Source: Planctomycetota bacterium
Lineage (GTDB): Bacteria; Planctomycetota; Planctomycetia; Planctomycetales; Planctomycetaceae
Reading direction: 5' to 3'
Assembly: GCA_018242525.1 (NCBI GenBank)
Contig: JAFEBS010000063.1
Coordinates: 30,652 to 94,651, forward strand
Length of the DNA: 64,000 nucleotides
In this document: positions 17,359 through 26,063 of the stretch, piece after piece
Layout of the letters: each line of letters opens with the position of its first letter
Position numbering within the stretch: the stretch's first letter is position 1
Notes under the pieces: model-generated
What the model saw: the letters and a program-made list of their open reading frames with translations, nothing else
Told to the model about the DNA's origin: nothing
Databases searched by the model: none
Translations under genes and position numbers: made by a program

Positions 17359-17685
17359 TCAGTTCACCGAGGCACGAATCTTCACGTCCACTCCGGCCGG
17401 GAGCGAAAGCTTGTTCAGGGCATCAATGGTCTTGCCCGTCGGTTGAATGATGTCCACCAGTCGCTTGTGAGTACGAATTTCGAATTGCTCACGAGACTTC
17501 TTATCAATATGAGGGCTGCGAAGCACCGTGTAGCGCTCAATTCGGGTCGGAAGGGGCACGGGACCATGCACAACAGCGCCAGTTCGTTTCGCCGTATCCA
17601 CAATTTCTGCTGCGGATTGGTCGAGAACCGAATGATCGTATGATTCCATGCGAATGCGGATTTTTTCTTGCCTTGATCCTGACAC
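17359..17685 (-). CDS. rpsJ: 30S ribosomal protein S10
   Basis: The 108-residue protein contains EKIRIRMESYDHSVLDQSA, PLPTRIERYTVLRSPHIDKK and a C-terminal LPAGVDVKI, all standard for S10 (NusE), which also takes part in transcription antitermination. The GTG at 17685 is preferred because GAGAGGGA ends about seven bases before it; other in-frame starts at 17706 (TTG) lack such a site. It is the first gene of the operon. Confidence 0.95.
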   Translation of the reverse strand: MSGSRQEKIRIRMESYDHSVLDQSAAEIVDTAKRTGAVVHGPVPLPTRIERYTVLRSPHIDKKSREQFEIRTHKRLVDIIQPTGKTIDALNKLSLPAGVDVKIRASVN

Positions 17686-17747
17686 GCCCAAATCCCTCTC
17701 AAACAATAAACAGACCGCGAACGGACCCCCAAAATGGGGAACCGAAG

Positions 17748-17776
17748 ATCGTATTGGGAGAGTCTTGGAATGTCAA
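17748..17776 (-). promoter_or_regulatory. Sigma70-type promoter of the S10-spc-alpha operon
   Basis: On the minus strand a perfect TTGACA (17771-17776) is followed by a 17-bp spacer and TACGAT (17748-17753). Transcription should begin near 17741, giving a leader of about 56 nt before rpsJ. A CCCCATTTTGGGG stem-loop lies at 17727-17739, at the start of that leader. Confidence 0.85.
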
Positions 17777-18333
17777 CGATGTGACGCGAGTTTCAAGGCC
17801 AAATTTCCACCGGGGTTAGGAGAACCATCCGGCATGCGGCCTCTGAAATCGACTCGATCCCTTGCGAATGGCGGTAATCTACTGATTCCCTACGGAAACC
17901 GCCACTGAAGACTCGCTTTTTAGGGCTGCGAAAAACGGATTCGCGGCCCGCAGTCGCGAGGTGGCACCAGGAAGTGGATTCTTTTCGCCTCTCGATTCTG
18001 GTTAATCGTCAGCGCTCCGGCTGAGAAGGGCGACGCAAACCTCCCAGCTTCGCGCATCGTTACTCGACGGACCTTCCGCAGGGACGTCAGTCCGCGCCGT
18101 GTCCCACAGGTCTACTGGTTCACGGCGAACGTTGCGTATGATACTTTCATAATGGCTTACCAAAGTCGATGAGCGGTGTTGGTTGCCATTCGTAACTAAT
18201 GGCTGTGTTGTTGGTTACATTCATGTTACGGGAGGTCTGAAGGGTCGTTCTCTCCTTCAGGTCCTGGTAAAAGATCCACGTCGCGCAGGTGACGTTGTCC
18301 GTACGAATATCAGCAAACTGAAAAGCGATCCGC
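17777..18333. other. Intergenic region without a supported gene
   Basis: This 557-bp stretch separates the ribosomal operon from the YheT-type hydrolase, which is transcribed away from it. Short open frames exist but none has a convincing start, ribosome-binding site or family motif. A 7-bp stem (CTGAAGG/CCTTCAG) lies around 18238-18262, roughly 70 bp before the hydrolase start. It probably holds the hydrolase promoter, which I could not pin down. Confidence 0.5.
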
Positions 18334-19398
18334 ATGGCGATGCATGGCCACAGTCTGGAGCTAATCCCGTTTCAACCACCATGGTGGTTGCGCGGCGGCC
18401 ACCTGCAGACATTGGCCGCTGGCTGTTGGTTCGGGCAATTGCCCAGGTACCAAGCCACTCAGCGGCGCATCACCCTGCCCGACGGTGACATCGTTGTCGT
18501 GCATGACGACTGCCCGCTCAACTGGCGGCCTGGCGACCAGGTCGCACTGTTGATGCATGGCTTGAGCGGCAGCCATCAAAGCCCGCTACTGGTGAGACTG
18601 ACCGAGAAGCTGACAAGCCACCGCCTGCGCGTTTTCCGCTGGGATTTAAGGGGTGCCGGAGCCGGACAGGGGCTCGCACGGCGGCCCTATCATGCCGGTT
18701 GCTCCGACGACTTGGCACATGTCATCAAACATGTCCTGGATTGGTGCCGGCCAATTGACGTGAAATCGGGTGAGTCCGGTTCATATCACCAGCCACGGCT
18801 GCCCTCTCAGCCGTTTCTGCACGTTCTAGGAGTGTCGCTCAGCGGCAACATCCTGTTGAAATACCTGGGCGAAGCTCCAGAACTGGTCCCGCCGGAACTG
18901 AAGCAGGCCATCGCCGTGAATCCGCCGATTAACCTGCTTCAAAGCGTCAAGGCCATGGGTCGCAGCCTGATTGGCTGGTATGACCGGCATTTCGCGGGAA
19001 AACTGTACCGTGACGTGAAACAACGCCGCCGGATCCTGCCAGATGCTCCGATGCCTGTTCGCTGGGACCGGCCACAAGGAATCATGGAATTTGATGACTG
19101 GTACACAGCACCGCTGAGCGGCTTCAATTCGTGTGGTGACTATTACCAGCGTTGCAGTGCCGAGCAATTTCTCCCCAGCATCGCGGTTCCGACCACGATT
19201 ATTACCTCGTGCGATGATCCCATGGTTCCGCTGCCGATGATTGTGGCCACTGTCGATCAATGGTCCACTCAAGTGCGATTGGCCGTGGTTGCGGGCGGCG
19301 GTCACGTTGGCTATTTCGCCCGGCGAAGTATCGATCCCGACGAATTCTGGCTGGACTGGCGGATAGTCGAATTGATGACGGGCAGATATCAAGAATGA
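18334..19398 (+). CDS. YheT-family alpha/beta hydrolase
   Basis: The 354-residue protein belongs to the YheT (UPF0017) alpha/beta hydrolases. It begins with the family sequence QPPWWLRGGHLQTLAA. The oxyanion region LLMHGLSGSHQSP comes near residue 75, the nucleophile elbow is GVSLSGN near 165, and the acid and histidine appear as SCDDPMVP and GGGHVGYF. Esterase/lipase activity on an unknown ester is expected. Start codons at 18334 and 18340 are both possible. Its TGA overlaps the ATG of the next gene (ATGA), indicating translational coupling with an ADP-ribosylglycohydrolase. Confidence 0.88.
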   Translation: MAMHGHSLELIPFQPPWWLRGGHLQTLAAGCWFGQLPRYQATQRRITLPDGDIVVVHDDCPLNWRPGDQVALLMHGLSGSHQSPLLVRLTEKLTSHRLRVFRWDLRGAGAGQGLARRPYHAGCSDDLAHVIKHVLDWCRPIDVKSGESGSYHQPRLPSQPFLHVLGVSLSGNILLKYLGEAPELVPPELKQAIAVNPPINLLQSVKAMGRSLIGWYDRHFAGKLYRDVKQRRRILPDAPMPVRWDRPQGIMEFDDWYTAPLSGFNSCGDYYQRCSAEQFLPSIAVPTTIITSCDDPMVPLPMIVATVDQWSTQVRLAVVAGGGHVGYFARRSIDPDEFWLDWRIVELMTGRYQE

Positions 19399-20507
19399 CG
19401 GACGTAACACCTTCAAACGCTGAATTGACCGACCGATTCGCTGGCTTCGTGCTGGGAATGGCGGTCGGCGATGCCCTGGGACTTCCGCGGGAAGGACTGT
19501 CTCGACGTCGTGCTTTGCGCATATTCGGAACGTCGCAGTTGCAGCACGGCCTGTTCTTCGGTCGCGGAATGGTCAGTGACGACACAGAGCACATGCGTCT
19601 GACCGCCCTCGCACTTCTCGCGGAGCCAGCGGATTCCGCCCGTTTTGCAACCTGCCTGGCTTCGAAACTGCGCTGGTGGCTGATTGCCCTGCCGGCAGGA
19701 GTGGGCCTCGCCACCGCCAGATCGATCATCCGGCTTTGGTTGGGATGGCCAGCCTTCCGCAGCGGAGTTCGCTCAGCAGGGAATGGGCCGGCCATGCGCG
19801 CTGGCATCCTCGGGCTGTGCCTGCATCGAAACCACGATCTCCTCCGCGACTTCGTATGTGCCTCGACGCGCATCACTCACGTCGACCCCCAGGCAGAAGC
19901 TGGGGCTCAAATCATCGCCTTGGCGACCGGAGAATCTATTCGGAGCGGAGATCGACCAATCGACCCCGCGCAGTTTTTGCAAGTGTGCCAGGAATTGACG
20001 ACCGACGGCGCATGGCTGACCGCGCTGCAATCCGTGGAGTCCGCCGTTCACGCTCACGAGACGGCTGCAGAATTTGCGGCGAGGATCGGGTTGGAACGCG
20101 GTGTCACTGGTTACATGGTTCATACTGTTTCCGCTGTCCTTTTCTGCTGGCTGCGATGGCCCGGGGAATTTCGGCGCCCCGTGGAAGAAATCGTCCTGTT
20201 GGGCGGTGATGCAGACAGTACTGCTGCGATTCTCGGCGGACTGGCAGGAGCCAGCTGCGGCGTGAATGCCATTCCACCGGAATGGCTGGAAAACCTGATC
20301 GAATGGCCCTGTTCCGTTCGGTGGATGCAATCCCGCCTCGCTGTGGCATTGCACCACCGATTCGAATCCGACGTAGTCTGTACGCCGGAATCTCGCCTTT
20401 CGCCCCTCCCCTGGGGCATCAACTCATTGGCAATACTTGGCAGAAATCTCGTGTTTCTGGTGATTGTGCTCGCCCATGGTTTACGCCGATTGCTGCCACC
20501 ATATTGA
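19395..20507 (+). CDS. ADP-ribosylglycohydrolase-family protein
   Basis: The 370-residue protein shows the ARH/DraG fold motifs: GMAVGDALGLPREG near residue 20, MVSDDTEHM near 55, NGPAMRAG near 135, and the C-terminal metal site GGDADSTAAI near 275. These acidic residues bind two Mg2+ ions in the family, which removes ADP-ribose from proteins or small molecules. The start ATG at 19395 sits inside the YheT stop codon. A hydrophobic segment near the C terminus (LAILGRNLVFLVIVLAHGL) may anchor it to the membrane, which is unusual for the family. The substrate is unknown. Confidence 0.87.
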   Translation: MTDVTPSNAELTDRFAGFVLGMAVGDALGLPREGLSRRRALRIFGTSQLQHGLFFGRGMVSDDTEHMRLTALALLAEPADSARFATCLASKLRWWLIALPAGVGLATARSIIRLWLGWPAFRSGVRSAGNGPAMRAGILGLCLHRNHDLLRDFVCASTRITHVDPQAEAGAQIIALATGESIRSGDRPIDPAQFLQVCQELTTDGAWLTALQSVESAVHAHETAAEFAARIGLERGVTGYMVHTVSAVLFCWLRWPGEFRRPVEEIVLLGGDADSTAAILGGLAGASCGVNAIPPEWLENLIEWPCSVRWMQSRLAVALHHRFESDVVCTPESRLSPLPWGINSLAILGRNLVFLVIVLAHGLRRLLPPY

Positions 20508-20720
20508 TCCACCGGAATTTCTGCACGAGGAATTCGCAGAACGGACGTCATTCCGTTCACCGCAGTCGATTCCGTCACGTTCTTCACGGTCTCTTCCGGT
20601 CAGCAACGGGTTTGGGCAGCACAAGTTCCGTTCATGTGGCGACCCTCAATGTCAATTGCCTGCGGAAACTGCAAGAATTGAGCACGAACTGGATCAGACA
20701 CCTTTCTGGAAAGTGGACCG

Positions 20721-21632
20721 ATGTCTCGACTGCAACTCACCGGCCTGGTGGCCGCAACGCACACTCCCTTTCACGACGACGGATCATTGAACCTGGCTGT
20801 GGTAGATCGGCAGGCAGAACACTTGTTGCGAAACAAGGTTGCCACGGTTTTCATCGGTGGCAGCACGGGTGAAAGCCATTCCCTGAACGTAGAGGAACGT
20901 CAGCAACTGACGACTCGCTGGATGGAAGTCGTTCGCGGTACGCCGCTGAAGGTTGTGGTCCATGTGGGCTCCAATTGCCTCACGGACGCAGCAATGCTGG
21001 CTCGTCATGCTGAGAAATCCGGAGCCGTCGCGGTGGCTGCGCTCTCTCCCTCGTATTTCAAGCCACGCAATGTGGAAACGCTGGTCGCCTGTGCATGGCA
21101 GGTCGCTTCCGCTGCCCCGCAGACTCCGTTCTATTTCTATGACATTCCGGTGTTGACCGGTGTCAGCCTGTCGATGCCCGAATTCCTGGCCCACGGGCGT
21201 GAACTGATCCCCAACCTGGCCGGGCTGAAGTTTACGAACCCCGATCTGATGGCCTATCAGGCGTGCCTGCGGGCAGGTGATGGAGCCTTCGACGTTCCCT
21301 GGGGCTGCGACGAGATTCTATTGGCCGCCCTGGCGTTTGGTGCTACGGGAGCCGTCGGTAGCACTTACAATTTTGCCGCTCCCATTTTCCATCGAGTTCT
21401 GGCGGCATTCGCCGCCGGAGATCTAAAGTCCGCTCGGGACGAACAGTACCGGGCCGTGCAGATGATTCAGGTGCTGGTGCGATACGGTTTCATCGGTGCA
21501 ACGAAGGCCGTGATGGTCATGCTCGGCGTGGATGTCGGTCCGGCTCGATTGCCCAACGCTCTGCTGACACCAGAACAAACCGCGGGGTTGCGATCGGATT
21601 TGGAAACGCTGGGCTTTTTTGACTGGTTGTGA
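20721..21632 (+). CDS. Dihydrodipicolinate synthase/N-acetylneuraminate lyase family aldolase
   Basis: The 303-residue class I aldolase has GGSTGE at 46-51, the catalytic Tyr140 in FYFYDIPVLTG and the Schiff-base Lys170 in GLKFTNPD. The YDIP and LKFTN wording is closer to N-acetylneuraminate lyase (NanA) than to DapA, so it likely splits a 2-keto-3-deoxy sugar acid to pyruvate and an aldehyde. No other sialic-acid genes are nearby, so the substrate stays open. ATG at 20721 lies 213 bp after the ADP-ribosylglycohydrolase gene. Confidence 0.82.
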   Translation: MSRLQLTGLVAATHTPFHDDGSLNLAVVDRQAEHLLRNKVATVFIGGSTGESHSLNVEERQQLTTRWMEVVRGTPLKVVVHVGSNCLTDAAMLARHAEKSGAVAVAALSPSYFKPRNVETLVACAWQVASAAPQTPFYFYDIPVLTGVSLSMPEFLAHGRELIPNLAGLKFTNPDLMAYQACLRAGDGAFDVPWGCDEILLAALAFGATGAVGSTYNFAAPIFHRVLAAFAAGDLKSARDEQYRAVQMIQVLVRYGFIGATKAVMVMLGVDVGPARLPNALLTPEQTAGLRSDLETLGFFDWL

Positions 21633-21676
21633 TTCGTGGCTGTCATGCCACGGAAATGGAAGTTGGAGTTCTTGAA

Positions 21677-24022
21677 ATGGCCATTGATCCGATTTGCGGG
21701 ATGACCGTCGACCCCGCGACGGCTCGCAGTGCCGAACGCGATGGGAACAAGTTCTATTTCTGCAGTGAACACTGTCGGCAGAAATTCCTGGCAGAAATCC
21801 CGAAGCCGTCCCCAGACACCGCTCCTGAACTCGCACGTCCGCTGTTGCACCGACTGGTTGTACTCAATGCCGACATGCCGGTTCAGGCAGTTATTCCCCC
21901 GAAGAGTGGTTACTATTGCCCGATGTGTCCGGGCGTCGAAAGCGATCGACCGGGCATCTGCCCGATCTGCGGGATGGCCCTGGAACCGACCGGAGTCATG
22001 GATTCCGGCCAGGACGATGACGAGCTACACGACATGTCGCGTCGGTTCGTGGTCGCGCTGGCTTTGACGATTCCGGTCTTCCTGTCCGCCATGTTGCCAA
22101 TGATCGGACTGCCGCTTGACCGTTGGATTTCCCCAACTGTGAATCACTGGTGGCAGTTGATCCTGAGTACTCCGGTCGTGTTCTGGTGTGGCCAGCCCTT
22201 TTTTGAGCGTGGATGGCGGTCTGTCGTGACGCGCCGGTTGAACATGTTCACGTTGATTGCCCTGGGGACCGGCGCGGCGTACCTCTACAGCGTGGTCACA
22301 TTCCTGGTTCCTGCCATCGTTCCCGCCGGCCTGCAGCGCCACGGACATGTGGAAGTCTACTTCGAAGCCGCTGCCGTCATCATCACCCTGGTGCTGCTGG
22401 GGCAGATCCTGGAATTGCGAGCCCGTCGCAAGACGGGGGCGGCCATTCGCGAGTTGATGTCACTGGTCCCTTCCGCAGCCCACCTGGTCAAAGCCGGTGT
22501 GGAGCTGGATGTTCCATTGGACAGTGTGATGTCCGGCCAGATTCTGCGTGTTCGCCCCGGTGAAAAAATCCCCGTGGACGGAGAATTGACCGAAGGTCGC
22601 AGTTCGATCGATGAATCGATGTTAACCGGTGAGCCATTGCCAGTCGAGAAGCAAACAGGCGACGCGGTGATCGGCGGAACCGTGAATCAGACGGGTGCGT
22701 TCCTGATGCGGGCCGACAAGGTCGGCAGTCAGACGGTCCTGTCGAGGATTGTTCAACTGGTCTCAGAAGCCCAGCGCAGCCGGGCTCCCATTCAGAATCT
22801 GGCGGATACGGTGGCAGGCTATTTTGTTCCTGCTGTTGTCGTGATCGCCGTCGTGACATTTCTGGTCTGGTCAATTGCACAACCCGCTCAACCGGCGCTG
22901 GCCTGGGCGTTTGTGAATTCCGTGGCAGTCCTGGTGATTGCGTGCCCGTGTGCCCTGGGCCTTGCAACGCCAATGTCGGTGATGGTCGGAATCGGACGCG
23001 GTGCCAGGGCAGGGGTGTTAATCAAGAACGCCGAAGTGCTGGAACATTTGGAAGCCATCGATACGATCGTCCTCGACAAGACGGGCACCCTGACCGAAGG
23101 CCGGCCGATGCTGACAGACACGTTCGCCAGCGGTCCGCTCAGCGATGTGGAACTCTTGCGATTGGCTGCTGGCGTTGAACTGTCGAGTGAGCATCCCCTG
23201 GCGCGTGCGATTGTTGCGGGTGCGGAATCGCGCTCGTTGACGATCCCGCCGGTCTCTGCGTTCCAGTCCGCAACCGGTGGCGGCGTATCTGGAACTGTCG
23301 ACGGCCGTTCCGTCAAGGTGGGGCAGCGTCCGTGGCTGCTCGACCAGAAGGTGACGGGTCTGGAAGTCTGCGAGGAACGAGCCAACGAATGGCGGCAACA
23401 GGGGCGGACCGTGATCTTCGTCGCCGTGGACGACCGTTGCGCCGGGCTGCTGTCTGTGGCTGACCGGGTCAAGGAGACCACTCCGAATGCCATTCGCACT
23501 CTGCAGGGAATGGGGCTGCAGGTTGTCGTTCTGACAGGTGACAACGAGACTTCGGCGCGAGCAATTACTAATCCGCTGGGGATCGACGAAGTTCATGCGG
23601 GGATCCGACCCGACGAAAAGCTGACTCGGATCCAGGCGCTACAAGCCGGCGGTCGCAAGGTCGCGATGGCTGGCGATGGCCTCAATGATGCGCCTGCACT
23701 GGCTGCAGCCGATGTGGGGATCGCCATGGGGACAGGGACCGACGTCGCCATGCAATCTGCCTCTGTCACGCTCGTGAAGGGAGATCTGCGGGGGATCGTG
23801 CAGTCGATACAGCTCGGCAAAGCCACAATGACAAACATCCGTCAGAACCTGTTTTTCGCCCTGATTTACAATGCCATTGGAATTCCTCTGGCGGCCGGTG
23901 TGTTGTACCCCATCTCACCGCACCTGCTGCTGAATCCAATGGTGGCTGCCGCCGCGATGAGTTTCAGTTCCGTATCCGTGATTACCAATGCCTTGCGTTT
24001 GCGACGAGCCCGTCTGTCCTGA
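21677..24022 (+). CDS. P1B-type heavy-metal (copper) translocating ATPase with YHS and zinc-ribbon N terminus
   Basis: The 781-residue protein starts with a YHS domain (DPICGMTV and FYFCSEHCRQKF, about 1-48) and a heavy-metal-binding zinc-ribbon (YYCPMCPGVESDRPGICPIC, about 75-100). A P-type ATPase core follows. It has eight hydrophobic segments, the CPC metal motif at 423-425, DKTGT with phosphorylated Asp467, SEHPLARAI, and GDGLNDAPAL. CPC points to Cu+ or Ag+ export. There is no classical HMA domain. ATG at 21677 is preferred to the longer frame because the family begins right before DPICGM and GGAG lies upstream. The C terminus has LFFALIYNAIGIPLAAG, typical of CopA. Confidence 0.92.
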   Translation: MAIDPICGMTVDPATARSAERDGNKFYFCSEHCRQKFLAEIPKPSPDTAPELARPLLHRLVVLNADMPVQAVIPPKSGYYCPMCPGVESDRPGICPICGMALEPTGVMDSGQDDDELHDMSRRFVVALALTIPVFLSAMLPMIGLPLDRWISPTVNHWWQLILSTPVVFWCGQPFFERGWRSVVTRRLNMFTLIALGTGAAYLYSVVTFLVPAIVPAGLQRHGHVEVYFEAAAVIITLVLLGQILELRARRKTGAAIRELMSLVPSAAHLVKAGVELDVPLDSVMSGQILRVRPGEKIPVDGELTEGRSSIDESMLTGEPLPVEKQTGDAVIGGTVNQTGAFLMRADKVGSQTVLSRIVQLVSEAQRSRAPIQNLADTVAGYFVPAVVVIAVVTFLVWSIAQPAQPALAWAFVNSVAVLVIACPCALGLATPMSVMVGIGRGARAGVLIKNAEVLEHLEAIDTIVLDKTGTLTEGRPMLTDTFASGPLSDVELLRLAAGVELSSEHPLARAIVAGAESRSLTIPPVSAFQSATGGGVSGTVDGRSVKVGQRPWLLDQKVTGLEVCEERANEWRQQGRTVIFVAVDDRCAGLLSVADRVKETTPNAIRTLQGMGLQVVVLTGDNETSARAITNPLGIDEVHAGIRPDEKLTRIQALQAGGRKVAMAGDGLNDAPALAAADVGIAMGTGTDVAMQSASVTLVKGDLRGIVQSIQLGKATMTNIRQNLFFALIYNAIGIPLAAGVLYPISPHLLLNPMVAAAAMSFSSVSVITNALRLRRARLS

Positions 24023-24057
24023 GATTTGGATCCGTTGTCCCCCTGAGTCCCCGAGTC

Positions 24058-25947
24058 GTGCGTTCCGCTGACAGCCAGAAATCATCCCCGAGCAACGACG
24101 GTTCGCAGTCCCAGTGGACCCTGATTTACCGTATGCTGGGGCTCGCCTGGCAGTTTCGGGCCGCCTGCCTGCGGGTCCTGGTTCTGAACCTGGTGCTGGT
24201 CGCTCTCAATCTTTCCGGACTCGGTCTGGCGGGGTTGGGGATCGACGTGTTGCGGCAGGCCTTTCAACCGGACGGCCCGGCACCCCGCTGGCCCTTGGGC
24301 TGGAATCCGCCTGTCGGCTGGAGTCCGCTGGCCCTGGTCGTCTTCGTCGCCGCGATCGTCCTGATCGTCGCGATTTTTCAGGCCACCGTGAAATTCGTAG
24401 CGGCGGTGGCCGGAGCCGCACTCAGCCAGGAGATTCTGATTCAACTGAGGACAAACGTTTACGACAAACTGCAGCGTCTGAGTTTTCATTACTTCGACTC
24501 GAATGAAAGCAGCGCGATCATCAACCGCATGACAGGCGACGTGCAGGCGGTTCGTGGGTTTGTGGACGGAGTCCTGCTGAAGATCCTGACGGTTGCGCTG
24601 TCGCTGGGTGTGTACTTCGCCTACATGCTTTCGGTCCATGCGCCGCTGGCCTGCGCCTGCCTGGTGACTTCACCGCTGCTGTGGGTGGGGGCCGTCCTGT
24701 TTTCACGAACGGTGCGACCGCTTTACAAACGGAGCAGTGAGCTGAATGACAAGCTGATCCTGCGACTGTCCGAAAACGTCCAGGGGATTCAAGTGGTCAA
24801 GGGGTTCGCCCGGGAAGACGATGAAATCGCCCGATTCACCGAATCCAACCGCGCCTTGAAGGACCAGAAGTACACCATTTTCTGGCGGTTGAGTGTCTAT
24901 CAGCCGACGATGGGATTCCTGACACAAATCAACCAACTGGTTCTGATTGGCTACGGCGGTGCTCTCGTCATCCAGGGACAACTGCCGTTGGGAGCCGGAT
25001 TGTTCGTCTTCGCCAATCTGATTCACGAGTTCGCCAACCAGGTGGGGCAGATCATCAACATCGCCAACAGCATTCAGGCGAGCCTGACAGGTGCCGAGAG
25101 GATCTTCGACGTGCTGGACGCGGACGTCGAAATCGAAAGCCCCATCGACGCCATTCGGCTTCCGCGAGCGCGAGGACAGGTGACCTTTGAACACGTTGAC
25201 TTTGCGTATTCGAGTCGATCCCACATCGGCACGATCCACGCCGACGAACCTGTGTTACAGGATATTTCCTTCGTGATCGAGCCGGGCGAAATCATCGGAC
25301 TGGTGGGTGAAACGGGAGTCGGCAAGACGACATTGTTGAATCTGATCGCGCGGTTTTATGACGTGACCGCCGGGCGGATCCTGATCGACGGCATCGACAT
25401 CCGGCAACTGGATCTGCAAGACCTGCGTCGCAATCTGGGGCTGGTCTTTCAGGAGAGTTTCCTGTTCAGCAACACTGTCGCGGCGAACATCGCCTTCGGC
25501 GAACCGGAAGCGGATCTGCAGCGAGTCGAAGATGCATCGCGACTGGCCGCTGCCCATGAATTCGTCGTTGATCTTCCGGAGGGATACGACAGCCTGATCG
25601 GGGAGCACGGCTGCAATTTGTCCGGCGGGCAGCGGCAACGATTGTCGATCGCCCGAGCCCTGTTGCTGGATCCGCCGATTCTGCTCCTGGACGATGCGAC
25701 GGCCGCCGTTGATCCCGAGACGGAACATGAGATTCAACAGGCCATCAGTTCCGCTCAGCACGGACGCACCACGATCCTGGTCTCCAACCGGATCAGCGCT
25801 CTGAAACGCACGGACCGAATCTACGTCCTGCACGCCGGCCACATCGTGGAATCAGGCAGCCACGAAGATTTAATGCGACTCGACGGCGAATATGCCAAGC
25901 TGGCTCGGATACAATTTGTCGAACCGGTTTCGGCGTTTTCGTCGTAA
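24058..25947 (+). CDS. ABC exporter half-transporter with degenerate catalytic residues
   Basis: The 629-residue protein has six predicted transmembrane helices (about 30-340) followed by an ATPase domain. Walker A is GETGVGKTT (417-425), the signature is LSGGQRQRLS, and Walker B reads ILLLDDATAAVD with Asp546 instead of the catalytic Glu. The H-loop reads LVSNRIS, with Asn577 where the switch His is expected. This is the pattern of the non-hydrolysing half of heterodimeric exporters (BmrC/TM287 type). No partner half is in the window. The likely start is GTG at 24058, 35 bp after the ATPase gene, suggesting co-transcription. Confidence 0.9.
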   Translation: MRSADSQKSSPSNDGSQSQWTLIYRMLGLAWQFRAACLRVLVLNLVLVALNLSGLGLAGLGIDVLRQAFQPDGPAPRWPLGWNPPVGWSPLALVVFVAAIVLIVAIFQATVKFVAAVAGAALSQEILIQLRTNVYDKLQRLSFHYFDSNESSAIINRMTGDVQAVRGFVDGVLLKILTVALSLGVYFAYMLSVHAPLACACLVTSPLLWVGAVLFSRTVRPLYKRSSELNDKLILRLSENVQGIQVVKGFAREDDEIARFTESNRALKDQKYTIFWRLSVYQPTMGFLTQINQLVLIGYGGALVIQGQLPLGAGLFVFANLIHEFANQVGQIINIANSIQASLTGAERIFDVLDADVEIESPIDAIRLPRARGQVTFEHVDFAYSSRSHIGTIHADEPVLQDISFVIEPGEIIGLVGETGVGKTTLLNLIARFYDVTAGRILIDGIDIRQLDLQDLRRNLGLVFQESFLFSNTVAANIAFGEPEADLQRVEDASRLAAAHEFVVDLPEGYDSLIGEHGCNLSGGQRQRLSIARALLLDPPILLLDDATAAVDPETEHEIQQAISSAQHGRTTILVSNRISALKRTDRIYVLHAGHIVESGSHEDLMRLDGEYAKLARIQFVEPVSAFSS

Positions 25948-26063
25948 TTTCCGGAGCCAGTCGCAGTGCCCCTTTACAGAATCGCTCCTTCCAGCCAAGG
26001 CGAAATCGAAGCAATATCGGATACGCAATACGGCAGCTTAGCACCTAAAGAACTAATAAATGA

